Source: Thiotrichales bacterium
GTDB taxonomy: Bacteria; Pseudomonadota; Gammaproteobacteria; Francisellales; CACEW01
Direction of reading: 5' to 3'
Assembly: GCA_947478525.1 (NCBI GenBank)
Contig: CANJVU010000015.1
Span: forward strand, 1-47,764
Length of the DNA: 47,764 nt
Each line of letters begins with the position of its first letter. Position 1 is the stretch's first letter. Below are positions 8,862 to 16,602 of this stretch, piece by piece. Made by a program: the position numbers and the translations under genes. Under the pieces are notes generated by a model. That model saw only the letters and a program-made list of their open reading frames with translations, was not told the origin of the DNA and did no database searches.

Positions 8862-9527
8862 TCAACGGCTCACAAACGGTGATTGTGTTACCACATAATC
8901 CGGTTGTTGTTCTGGACTGGCGTTTTTAAAAAACGGCAGCCCGGTACAGTGGGTATAAATGGATATCAACGTTGGGTAGTGATCCATAACAAATCCAAAG
9001 CGATGCGCATTGAAAATCTGCGGAATCAAGCAAACATCCGCCAGGGTTAATTGGTTGTGCAGGCAATATTGACCATTGCTTTTTTGAGCAATCACTTTTT
9101 CCAATGCATCAAACCCAGCAGTGAGCCAATGAAAATACCACTGTAAAATTTCTGGTTTTGAATGATGCAATGCATTTTCTAAATATTGCAATACGCTGGA
9201 ATTATTCAGGGGGTGCATATCGCTCACCACAATTTGCGTGACATAACGTACCCAGGCGCGATCACCGGCAGATTTTGGCAGGAGTGGGTGAGTAGGGTAT
9301 TGCTCTTCCAGATATTCCAGAATCGCCATCGATTGACCAATATGTAGGTCGCCGTCTATTAATAACGGTACCCGACCTTGAGGGTTCTCTTTTTTATATC
9401 GCGCTTCAGTATGCTCCTGAGTGGCTAGATTGACGGGTAGGGTGGAAAACGGTATGCCTTTGTACTGAAGTGCGATTCTAACGCGGTATGCGGCGGTCGA
9501 TCTAAAGTAGCTGTAAAGGGTGATCAT
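8862..9527 (-). CDS. maiA: Maleylacetoacetate isomerase / zeta-class glutathione S-transferase
   Basis: The start at 9527 is supported by GGAG 7 nt upstream; the frame continues to 9560 without a better site. The 221-residue product begins MITLYSYFRSTAAYRVRIAL, the zeta GST glutathione site as seen in bacterial MaiA, followed by NPQGRVPLLIDGD and an IAILEYLEE-like segment (here SMAILEYLEEQYP). The C-terminal TLADVCLIPQIFNA matches the helical domain. MaiA isomerises maleylacetoacetate to fumarylacetoacetate in tyrosine breakdown. An FAH-family gene lies at 22887 but not adjacent, so the pathway role is plausible, not shown. Confidence 0.88.
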   Translation of the reverse strand: MITLYSYFRSTAAYRVRIALQYKGIPFSTLPVNLATQEHTEARYKKENPQGRVPLLIDGDLHIGQSMAILEYLEEQYPTHPLLPKSAGDRAWVRYVTQIVVSDMHPLNNSSVLQYLENALHHSKPEILQWYFHWLTAGFDALEKVIAQKSNGQYCLHNQLTLADVCLIPQIFNAHRFGFVMDHYPTLISIYTHCTGLPFFKNASPEQQPDYVVTQSPFVSR

Positions 9528-9547
9528 GGGGTTCTCCGGTGACGTTT

Positions 9548-9644
9548 GTCGTCCTGACAATGCGCAGCATTCGTCAGGATCCAGTGTTTGCCATTAAATT
9601 TTAGCCTGGATCCTGTGGCTTGGCTATGCCAATCACAGGACGAC
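9548..9644. repeat. Composite palindrome (REP/BIME-like, two nested hairpins)
   Basis: Outer arms GTCGTCCTG (9548-9556) and CAGGACGAC (9636-9644) are a perfect inverted repeat. Inside sit two hairpins: arms 9552-9563 with 9567-9579, and arms 9611-9624 with 9628-9640. A further pair, CAGGATCC (9575-9582) with GGATCCTG (9608-9615), also matches. The set can fold as a four-way junction. It resembles repetitive extragenic palindromes, but only one copy is seen here. Confidence 0.7.
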
Positions 9645-9679
9645 GCACTCATCTGTTCTTGCAAGTCATTGTTAATAAC

Positions 9680-9728
9680 TTATCCACAGAATCTTATCCA
9701 CAATTTCCGTGAATATGTTTGTGGATAA
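9680..9728. other. Cluster of three perfect DnaA boxes
   Basis: TTATCCACA occurs at 9680-9688 and 9694-9702 on the plus strand, and its complement TGTGGATAA at 9720-9728. All three match the strongest DnaA consensus exactly. They lie in a gap between maiA and xseA, next to the composite palindrome. Such a cluster could be part of an origin, a DnaA-titration site, or a DnaA-regulated promoter; no origin landmark genes flank it. Confidence 0.6.
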
Positions 9729-9797
9729 CTCTGGTTTTACGAGGCAAAATGGCGCCGGCCATAGCGCGGCAAGATTGATTACATAGAGATCAGCTGT

Positions 9798-11066
9798 TTA
9801 TTGAGCGATGCAGTGTATTTTACCCTGAGCCAAGGTGATATCAATTGACTCTAGTGGCTTGACCTGACTGGCATTGATAACGATAGACCCATCTATTTTT
9901 TGCACGATGGCATAGCCGCGCGAAAGGGTGGCAAGTGGGCTTAGCGCATCCAGTATTTGCGCCAACCCGGCGAGCGTTTGTTGCTTTTCAACAAGCTGTG
10001 ATTTAATGATAAGTATTAATCTCTTATCCACCGCATCAAGCTGCTGTTTCTGCTGACAAAAAAGTTGGGGCGATAGGCGATTAAAACGCAGCATTACCAT
10101 ATCCAATCGCTGCGCTTGATCTTGCAAAATCTGTCGCGGATGCCGCAGTCGCTTACTGAGATGTTCCAGCTGATTTTGATAATGACGCAGCCGCTGCTGC
10201 ACCATCTGCTGCAGACGCACTTGAAAACCGCGCAGCGTTTGCTGCAAAGCACTTTGATCTGGGCTTACCAACTCTGCCGCAGCAGAAGGGGTGGGCGCGC
10301 GCTTATCTGCTACAAAATCGGCGATGGTAAAGTCAACCTCATGGCCAACGGCACTGACAATGGGGATCTGACTGTTATAAATAGCCTGCGCCAGCGCTTC
10401 ATCATTAAATGCCCACAAATCTTCCAGCGATCCGCCCCCACGAGCCAGAATGAGCGCACCGCATACATCGTGTCGATTGGCATATGCAATAGCCTGCATC
10501 AGTTGTTTGGAGGCTTGCTCACCTTGCACCTGACTGGCGTAAACTATCACAGCAATGGCAGGAAAGCGGCGCTTTAATACCGTTAAAATATCTTGCAAGG
10601 CGGCGCCCGTATCGGAAGTGATTACACCAACGCTGCTGATCCAGGCGGGCAGTGATTGCTTGTGCGCTTCGGAGAATAATCCCTGCTGGGCAAGCTTGTT
10701 TTTTAGCGCTTCAAATTGCTGCATTAATAAGCCATGACCGGCGTCGATGACTTGCTCGACGATCAATTGATAATCGCCACGATCTGGGTATAAGCCAACC
10801 GTGGCGCGTACAATTACTTGCATGCCATCTCTCAGTGGGGCGCTTTGTAATTGCTTGCCACGAAACCAGGCGCAGCGGACTTGTGCGCGATTATCTTTCA
10901 GGGAAAAATACTGGTGGCCAGAAGCGGGTTGCGACAGATTAGATATCTCGCCGCCGACATAAATCTGACCGAAGTGTGATTCTAAAATTTGTCTACTGGT
11001 ATTGTTAAGCTCACTGACGCTAAAAATTAACTCACCTTCGGGCGTATGCGTTGGCAGGGTGGTCAT
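9798..11066 (-). CDS. xseA: Exodeoxyribonuclease VII large subunit
   Basis: The 422-residue product carries the XseA N-terminal OB fold (SVSELNNTSRQILESHFGQIYVGGEISN begins the family pattern), the catalytic-domain GVITSDTGAALQDIL and ARGGGSLEDLWAFNDEALA, and VGHEVDFTIADFVADKRAPTP. The C-terminal half is a long coiled coil. With XseB it degrades single-stranded DNA from both ends during repair and recombination. The start at 11066 overlaps the upstream DUF2062 stop as ATGA, so the two are translationally coupled. xseB is not in the window. Confidence 0.96.
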   Translation of the reverse strand: MTTLPTHTPEGELIFSVSELNNTSRQILESHFGQIYVGGEISNLSQPASGHQYFSLKDNRAQVRCAWFRGKQLQSAPLRDGMQVIVRATVGLYPDRGDYQLIVEQVIDAGHGLLMQQFEALKNKLAQQGLFSEAHKQSLPAWISSVGVITSDTGAALQDILTVLKRRFPAIAVIVYASQVQGEQASKQLMQAIAYANRHDVCGALILARGGGSLEDLWAFNDEALAQAIYNSQIPIVSAVGHEVDFTIADFVADKRAPTPSAAAELVSPDQSALQQTLRGFQVRLQQMVQQRLRHYQNQLEHLSKRLRHPRQILQDQAQRLDMVMLRFNRLSPQLFCQQKQQLDAVDKRLILIIKSQLVEKQQTLAGLAQILDALSPLATLSRGYAIVQKIDGSIVINASQVKPLESIDITLAQGKIHCIAQ

Positions 11067-11572
11067 AGTGAGTCTCGGCGACGCAATAACCAATAGATTC
11101 CCTTGGCCAGTAGATAGCCAAAACCACCAGCGATAACACCTCCCAATAAACAACCTACCAGCAAGGGTAGCCAGATGCCATTGAGTTGATGCATAAAGGT
11201 ATCAATATTCCATTGTATTTCTGGCTGCACCGGTGTGCGTAGAATCCAAGTACCAAAACAATAGAGACCGTAATAAATAGGTATCCAGGTCAACGGGTTG
11301 CTAACCCACACCAAACCAATGGCAAACAGCAGGTTGGCACGCAACAGAATCGCAACCAACGCTGCGGGAACCATTTGAAAGGGCATGGGGATGCAAGCCA
11401 TAAACAACCCGATGGCGACACCACGCGGAATAGAGCGATGATTAAAATGCCATAAACCTGGGTAATTGAAGTAGCGGCCCAGAAAGCGCAAAGCACGATG
11501 TTGTCGCAACACCGCTTCGCTGGGTAAAAATTGTTTACATTTTAGCTTGGCATGATGCCATATTTTGTCCAT
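11063..11572 (-). CDS. DUF2062 membrane protein
   Basis: The 169-residue protein has the DUF2062 core: NHRSIPRGVAIGLFMACIP, PMPFQMVPAALVAILLRAN and SNPLTWIPIYYGLY, plus a C-terminal hydrophobic helix. The family is of inner-membrane proteins with no established function. The start at 11572 (MDKIWHHAK) is taken because the longer open frame has no ribosome site and runs into comEC. It is coupled to xseA by an ATGA overlap, and its start lies only 10 nt from the divergent comEC start. A paralogue lies at 15492. Confidence 0.82.
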   Translation of the reverse strand: MDKIWHHAKLKCKQFLPSEAVLRQHRALRFLGRYFNYPGLWHFNHRSIPRGVAIGLFMACIPMPFQMVPAALVAILLRANLLFAIGLVWVSNPLTWIPIYYGLYCFGTWILRTPVQPEIQWNIDTFMHQLNGIWLPLLVGCLLGGVIAGGFGYLLAKGIYWLLRRRDSL

Positions 11573-11582
11573 AATATACTCA

Positions 11583-13667
11583 ATGAAAATCTTATTTCGT
11601 TTCGGCATTATAGTGGGCATTGTACTGATCGGCTGGCATTTCGGCAAAGCATTCTTGTTGCCGCAAAAAAAATGGCCGGAAACCCAACTGTTTACGCCAA
11701 TTACCGTGACAGGGTGGATCGAAGGATTGCCGCAATTAACGCCGGAAACAACGCGATTTTTATTGCAAACCGATCGAGGGTTGTTGCAATTGACCTGGTA
11801 TGGCCATACGCCGGTTGATCTGGCGCCTGGGCAATATTGGCAGTTACAGGTTAAGCTTAAACCACCCCGTGGCCTGATCAATCCAGGCTTGCCCAATAGC
11901 GCCATCCGGCAGCAACGTGAAGGCATTCTGGCCGTGGGATACCTCTATCACGATCAACAACAATTACTGCGCTCAAGTCCTTGGAGATCACCGCTAGATT
12001 ATCTGCGTTCACGCTTGCGTCAACAATTATTGCAATCAACCCAGGGCTTTGCCAATCAAGGCATCTTATTGGCATTAACATTGGGCGATCAGTCGCGTAT
12101 TACGCAAGATCAGTGGCAGGTGTTTCGCAATACCGGCACCAACCATCTGGTGGCGATCGCCGGGTTGCATATGGGCATTATCTGTGGCGTACTCTGGTTT
12201 TTAATGCGTTGGCTATGGGGAGGGGTTCCCTGGTTGACGAAGCGTTATCCCGCACAATCTGCAGCGTGGGTTGCTTCATTAAGTACTGGTATTTTATACA
12301 GTGCACTGGCGGGGTTTTCAATCCCGACACAACGCGCAGTGATTATGCTGTGTTGCCTGACTGTCGGCCAATTATTGAAAAAACCGTTATCGGCATATGG
12401 AAGTTTATGCTTATCATTTATTGTCGTTATTACCTGGAACCCCTGGAATATCTTTGCAGCAGGAACCTGGCTATCCTTTGGTGCGGTAGGGTTATTAATT
12501 TATTGCTTTGCTGGCCGTGTTGGGCAAACCAGCAAATGGAAACATTGGATCGCGCCGCAATGGGTGATGGCTATTGGCCTGATTCCGCTCACCGCATTTT
12601 GGTTTGGCCAAGTGTCACTGATTGGCTGGATTGCCAATATCATTGCCATCCCCTGGTTAACTTTTTTATTGTTGCCATGGCTGCTGTTGGCGACCATCAC
12701 GGTTTCTTTTTGGCCAGCATTGGCGCACTGTATTTTATTCTTATGTCAATATTCACTGCAAGGCTTGATTGGCTTTTTAAGCCTGTTGGGCCATTGGCAA
12801 TTTGCCAGCATCAATTTACCGCCCACCAGTATTTTAATCGCGGCTTTAGCCAGCATCGGTTGTTTGATTTTGCTGGCACCGAAAAGCATTCCGGGGCGTT
12901 ATTTGGGAATCCTTTTGTTGTTGCCTTTATGGTTACGCATACCACCAACACCAGCAGTCGGTGAAGTGTGGTTTACCGTATTAGACGTTGGCCAAGGCTT
13001 GGCAACAGTCATTCAAACTCATTCGCATACTTTAGTTTATGATACCGGCCCATCAGACCCCGAAGGCTTTAACGCTGGCGAGGCGGTGGTATTGCCTTAC
13101 TTACATTATCGTGGCATTTTTCACCTCGATAAACTGGTGGTGAGCCATGGTGACAATGACCACAGCGGCGGGGCCGAATACCTGCTGCAGAATATTCCCG
13201 TGGATTCATTCGATACGTCAGCATTACAACTGTTTTCCAAAAACCACGCCACCGCCTGTTTACCTAATCATCCCTGGCAATGGGATCAAGTGACCTTTGA
13301 ATATCTTGATACGGGTGATCAACTCACCGGCAACAACCGCTCCTGTGTGTTAAAAATTACCGCGGGTAAACAGGCGATTTTATTGCCGGGGGATATTGAA
13401 AAACCAGCAGAACAAAATATGGTGATGTTTCACGCCAGCCAATTGCCAGCGACCATTTTAGTGGCGCCGCATCATGGCAGCAAGACATCGTCTTCTATTG
13501 AGTTTGTTAAAGCAGTAGACCCTAAAATCGTTATTTTCTCGACGGGGTTTTATAATAAATTTCATTTCCCCAATCCGCTGGTGGAGCAGCGTTATCAAGC
13601 CATTGGCGCAACTGAATTAAATACGGCAAATGGCGGGGCAGTGGTTGAGAAAATAGGGATTCCGTGA
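11583..13667 (+). CDS. comEC: ComEC/Rec2 competence DNA-uptake channel
   Basis: The 694-residue protein has the three ComEC parts: an N-terminal DUF4131-like OB region, a central multi-helix competence domain (VAIAGLHMGIICG, FSIPTQRAVIML), and a C-terminal metallo-beta-lactamase-like domain with VLDVGQGLATVI, SHGDNDHSGG (the HxDxDHxGG variant) and VAPHHGSKTSSS. ComEC forms the inner-membrane channel for single-stranded DNA in natural transformation. The start at 11583 gives a normal N-terminal hydrophobic segment; the frame extends to 11565 but that overlaps the divergent gene. The gene appears intact, so DNA uptake may be functional. Confidence 0.94.
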   Translation: MKILFRFGIIVGIVLIGWHFGKAFLLPQKKWPETQLFTPITVTGWIEGLPQLTPETTRFLLQTDRGLLQLTWYGHTPVDLAPGQYWQLQVKLKPPRGLINPGLPNSAIRQQREGILAVGYLYHDQQQLLRSSPWRSPLDYLRSRLRQQLLQSTQGFANQGILLALTLGDQSRITQDQWQVFRNTGTNHLVAIAGLHMGIICGVLWFLMRWLWGGVPWLTKRYPAQSAAWVASLSTGILYSALAGFSIPTQRAVIMLCCLTVGQLLKKPLSAYGSLCLSFIVVITWNPWNIFAAGTWLSFGAVGLLIYCFAGRVGQTSKWKHWIAPQWVMAIGLIPLTAFWFGQVSLIGWIANIIAIPWLTFLLLPWLLLATITVSFWPALAHCILFLCQYSLQGLIGFLSLLGHWQFASINLPPTSILIAALASIGCLILLAPKSIPGRYLGILLLLPLWLRIPPTPAVGEVWFTVLDVGQGLATVIQTHSHTLVYDTGPSDPEGFNAGEAVVLPYLHYRGIFHLDKLVVSHGDNDHSGGAEYLLQNIPVDSFDTSALQLFSKNHATACLPNHPWQWDQVTFEYLDTGDQLTGNNRSCVLKITAGKQAILLPGDIEKPAEQNMVMFHASQLPATILVAPHHGSKTSSSIEFVKAVDPKIVIFSTGFYNKFHFPNPLVEQRYQAIGATELNTANGGAVVEKIGIP

Positions 13668-13705
13668 TATCCTTAAAAAAGAAAGTAAGGAAAAAAGGAA
13701 ATAAG

Positions 13706-13942
13706 ATGCTTGCCAAAGTCACCAGTAAAAACCAAATCACGCTGCCTAAAAAAGTTATGATGCATTTTATCAATGCTCAATACTTCGATGTGCAGGAAAA
13801 TCGCGGCAAGATCGTGCTGACACCAGTCTCCATGAATGCACAGAAGATAACGGCTGATGGTGTCCGCGTCAAGTTAGCTCAGCTAGGCATTACTCCGACT
13901 GACGTTACCGACGCTATTAAATGGGCAAGAGGTCACTCATGA
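13706..13942 (+). CDS. AbrB/MazE-type antitoxin
   Basis: The 78-residue protein begins MLAKVTSKNQITLPKKVM, the swapped-hairpin AbrB DNA-binding pattern. AAGGAA lies 8 nt upstream of the ATG at 13706; earlier in-frame starts overlap comEC. Its stop overlaps the next start as ATGA. It should neutralise the downstream PIN toxin and repress the pair. Confidence 0.85.
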   Translation: MLAKVTSKNQITLPKKVMMHFINAQYFDVQENRGKIVLTPVSMNAQKITADGVRVKLAQLGITPTDVTDAIKWARGHS

Positions 13943-14349
13943 GGATGGTCTTTGATACTAATGTGATCATTTCAACACTAGTATTTACTTCTTCCCATAC
14001 TCGATTATTACGCCAAAACTGGGCAGCGGCGCGTTTAATCCCTGTGGTTTCAAAATCAACGGTTGAAGAATTACTTGCGGTACTGTCTTACGCTAAATTC
14101 AAATTATCCATAGAGAGTCGCGATCTGTTATTGGCAGAATATTTAACCCATGCAGAAGTCTGTGGACATGTTAAAAGTTTCAAATCTAAATATCCCTGCA
14201 GTGATCTTAACGATCAAATGTTTATTGATTTGGCATTATCCAGTGATGTGGTAGCTTTGGTATCTGGAGATGCTGATATACAGTCAATGCAGGCTACTTT
14301 TCCAATGCCCATTTACACGCTTAGCGAATTATCGTCACATATGGTATAA
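13939..14349 (+). CDS. PIN-domain ribonuclease toxin (PilT/COG1569-like)
   Basis: The 136-residue protein has the acidic PIN active site: Asp6 in MVFDTNVI, Glu in TVEELLAVL (43-44), Asp92 in NDQMFIDLAL and Asp111 in VSGDADI. PIN toxins of type II systems cleave RNA using Mg2+. The ATG at 13939 overlaps the antitoxin stop. All catalytic acids are present, so the toxin looks intact. Confidence 0.88.
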   Translation: MRMVFDTNVIISTLVFTSSHTRLLRQNWAAARLIPVVSKSTVEELLAVLSYAKFKLSIESRDLLLAEYLTHAEVCGHVKSFKSKYPCSDLNDQMFIDLALSSDVVALVSGDADIQSMQATFPMPIYTLSELSSHMV

Positions 14350-14508
14350 ACTTGAGAGTGAGGCCTTCGCCAATTAAATTTGCCTACAAATAACATAAAA
14401 CAGAGATATTTGAAGAAACCCAAAAGATCTGCGCCATAAAGAATGTCAGCTTAATTTTTTTATGATATATTATCTTTCACCCAGCAGATACAATGAAAAA
14501 AATAGCCA

Positions 14509-15492
14509 ATGAATACAGTTAGCGAATGGTGGATGTGGCCTCTTTTCATAATGTTTGTTGTGGGAATGCTCGCAATAGATATGTTTTTATGTGGCGGCAG
14601 AAAGGCTCACCGCATATCCACCACAGAAGCTCTAGCGTGGACTTGTACATGGATTATTCTGGCTTTTGTTTTTAATTTGTTTTTATGGTTGTATTTGTCT
14701 CACACCACCACTAGCGCTATTGCAAACGAGCATGCGCTTGAATTTTTTTCAGGCTATTTAATAGAAAAATTTTTATCCATCGACAATATATTTGTGTTTT
14801 TGATGATTTTTACCTACTTTTCTATACCTGCAGAATATCAACATCGGGTCTTATTATATGGAGTAATAGGCGCAATAATCATGCGATTCATTATGATTTT
14901 ATGTGGTGTTTGGCTCATCAATGAATTTCACTGGATACTTTACATATTTGGGTTTTTTCTGCTGATCCTGGGCGTAAAGATGCTTGTCTTTGCTAATAAT
15001 AAAGCCGACCTTGATAAAAATATTTTGATTCAATGGATGAGAAAATATTTAAGGGTAACCAGTGGTCTGCATGGCGAGCGTTTTTTTGTGACTCAGAATG
15101 CACTACTTTACGTCACGCCCTTATTTCTGGTGCTGGTTTTGGTAGAGGTCACGGACCTTATATTTGCGGTTGACAGCATTCCTGCTATTTTTGCTGTTAC
15201 TGATGACCCATTTATTATCTTTACCTCCAATATTTTTGCAATGTTGGGATTGCGGGCGTTATATTTTCTGCTTGTAAACCTCTCTGATCGATTTCATTAT
15301 TTGCGATATGGCTTGGCCATTTTACTTGGATTTGTCGGGCTAAAATTGATTATATCCCACTGGGTAAAGATTCCTATCACTATTACGCTGGTGGTTATTT
15401 TTGTAACCTTGGCAACCTGTACGATATTAAGTATTCGTAGATCCAGGGCATTAAAAAAATCAAATAATCCTCCGTTGAGTAAGGTACTGTAA
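14509..15492 (+). CDS. TerC/Alx family integral membrane protein
   Basis: The 327-residue protein has about nine hydrophobic segments and the two TerC acidic signatures: GYLIEKFLSIDNIFVF and VLVEVTDLIFAVDSIPA. TerC/Alx proteins are linked to manganese efflux, tellurite resistance and metalation of exported proteins. The 160-nt leader was checked for a yybP-ykoY manganese riboswitch pattern and none was convincing. The stop overlaps the next ATG by one base (TAATG), implying an operon with the DUF2062 gene. Confidence 0.9.
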   Translation: MNTVSEWWMWPLFIMFVVGMLAIDMFLCGGRKAHRISTTEALAWTCTWIILAFVFNLFLWLYLSHTTTSAIANEHALEFFSGYLIEKFLSIDNIFVFLMIFTYFSIPAEYQHRVLLYGVIGAIIMRFIMILCGVWLINEFHWILYIFGFFLLILGVKMLVFANNKADLDKNILIQWMRKYLRVTSGLHGERFFVTQNALLYVTPLFLVLVLVEVTDLIFAVDSIPAIFAVTDDPFIIFTSNIFAMLGLRALYFLLVNLSDRFHYLRYGLAILLGFVGLKLIISHWVKIPITITLVVIFVTLATCTILSIRRSRALKKSNNPPLSKVL

Positions 15493-16040
15493 TGTTTATC
15501 AAGAAATATCTTAAAAAGGTACTTCCCAATACTGAACGAATCGCCAATGATTCAAGCTTCTCTCGAATCAATCATTATCTTCTCAACCCTGTCTTATGGC
15601 ATATTAATAGGAGATCTATTGCAAAAGGCGCAGCTATTGGACTGTTCATGGCTTTTGTGCCATTGCCAATGCAGATGTTGCTGGCTGCGATTTTAGCGAT
15701 ACTCTTTAGGGCAAACCTCCCTATTTCAGTAGCCTTAACCTGGATCACCAACCCTTTTACGTTTATACCCATCAATTATTTTATTTATAAAGTGGGGGAG
15801 CTATTCGTCTCTAATGGAAATAACCACCCAGTTATGGATCTTGAATTTAAAGGCAAATCCTGGCAGGATATAGTAAATCAGCTTGTACAACAGCTGCATA
15901 ACGTGGGAAAGCCTTTCCTTGTTGGTCTTCCCATTGTGGCAATAGGCAGTTCAATCTTAGGCTATTTTGGAGTGCGGCTTGTTTGGCGATTAAGTATTTA
16001 TTGGCGTACTAAAAAGAAATCCCCATACTCAGCACACTAA
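15492..16040 (+). CDS. DUF2062 membrane protein (second copy)
   Basis: The 182-residue protein shares the motif set of the 11063 gene: NRRSIAKGAAIGLFMAFVPLP, MQMLLAAILAILFRANLP and TWITNPFTFIPINYFIYK, then a C-terminal hydrophobic helix. The two copies differ clearly, indicating an old duplication or separate acquisition. It is translationally coupled to terC (TAATG), which suggests a shared role at the membrane; the function is unknown. Confidence 0.82.
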   Translation: MFIKKYLKKVLPNTERIANDSSFSRINHYLLNPVLWHINRRSIAKGAAIGLFMAFVPLPMQMLLAAILAILFRANLPISVALTWITNPFTFIPINYFIYKVGELFVSNGNNHPVMDLEFKGKSWQDIVNQLVQQLHNVGKPFLVGLPIVAIGSSILGYFGVRLVWRLSIYWRTKKKSPYSAH

Positions 16041-16135
16041 ATCAAAGTTGGCGGTTGAGAAATAACTACGCGGAGAACTCGTCACTTACAAGGTATAAAT
16101 ATCATCAATATAAAATTCACAATCCGGGGGTTCTC

Positions 16136-16486
16136 ATGCAACACACTTCAACTACGCCCATTTCCTTCGATGATTTCTTAAAAGTTGACACTCGCGCAGG
16201 TACCATTTTAACCGTAACGCCAAACGTCAAAGCCAAAAAACCCGCGTATGTGTTAACCATCGATTTCGGTGATTTAGGCATTAAAACCAGCTCGGCGCAG
16301 ATTACCGATCATTACACGCCCGAGCAACTCATTGGCACGCAAATCATCGCTGTGGTAAATTTTGAACCCAAGCGGATCGCTGGTGTGGTATCAGAAGTGC
16401 TGGTGCTGGGTTGTGCCTGCCCTGACGCTACCGTCGTATTGCTGCGACCCACGCAACCCGTGGCGAATGGCAGTCGGGTTTTTTAA
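16136..16486 (+). CDS. csaA: CsaA-like tRNA-binding domain protein
   Basis: The 116-residue protein is a stand-alone tRNA-binding OB fold of the CsaA type: FDDFLKVDTRAGTI at the start, then PAYVLTIDFGDLGIKTSSAQIT and a C-terminal EVLVLG. CsaA is proposed to be a chaperone or tRNA-binding factor. The start at 16136 matches family N-termini; the frame extends to 16055 but that adds an unrelated segment. It ends inside a likely terminator. Confidence 0.88.
   Translation: MQHTSTTPISFDDFLKVDTRAGTILTVTPNVKAKKPAYVLTIDFGDLGIKTSSAQITDHYTPEQLIGTQIIAVVNFEPKRIAGVVSEVLVLGCACPDATVVLLRPTQPVANGSRVF
16455..16484 (+). terminator. Possible terminator overlapping the csaA stop
   Basis: AACCCG (16455-16460) and CGGGTT (16475-16480) form a 6-bp stem with a 14-nt loop, followed by a run of six T that includes the last codon. 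The stem is short, so it is a moderate candidate. Confidence 0.45.
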
Positions 16487-16492
16487 CACTGC

Positions 16493-16533
16493 CTTACATT
16501 CCCTTACAATTCTCTCACCGTTTTGCAACATAT
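16493..16533 (+). promoter_or_regulatory. Shared 41-bp upstream element, copy 1
   Basis: This element lies 70 nt upstream of the ankyrin gene and matches 18393-18433 at 36 of 41 positions. It contains two CTTACA half-sites 10 bp apart, then TCTCACC and a GCAACA box. A TATCCT-like -10 follows at the same distance in both copies. The tandem half-sites suggest binding by an OmpR-type response regulator. Confidence 0.65.
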
Positions 16534-16602
16534 CCCTCAGCCGTTCATTTTATCCTAATGGTCAGCCTGCAATCAGGTTTTGATTAACAAAGGAGCAATG
16601 GG

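Noticed and set aside
9548..9644. Bidirectional terminator for maiA and xseA
   Set aside because: There is no T-run at either side, and maiA and xseA run in the same direction, so the region lies upstream of maiA.
14350..14508. Possible yybP-ykoY manganese riboswitch before terC
   Set aside because: The leader lacks the conserved loops and paired segments; it is AT-rich without strong structure.
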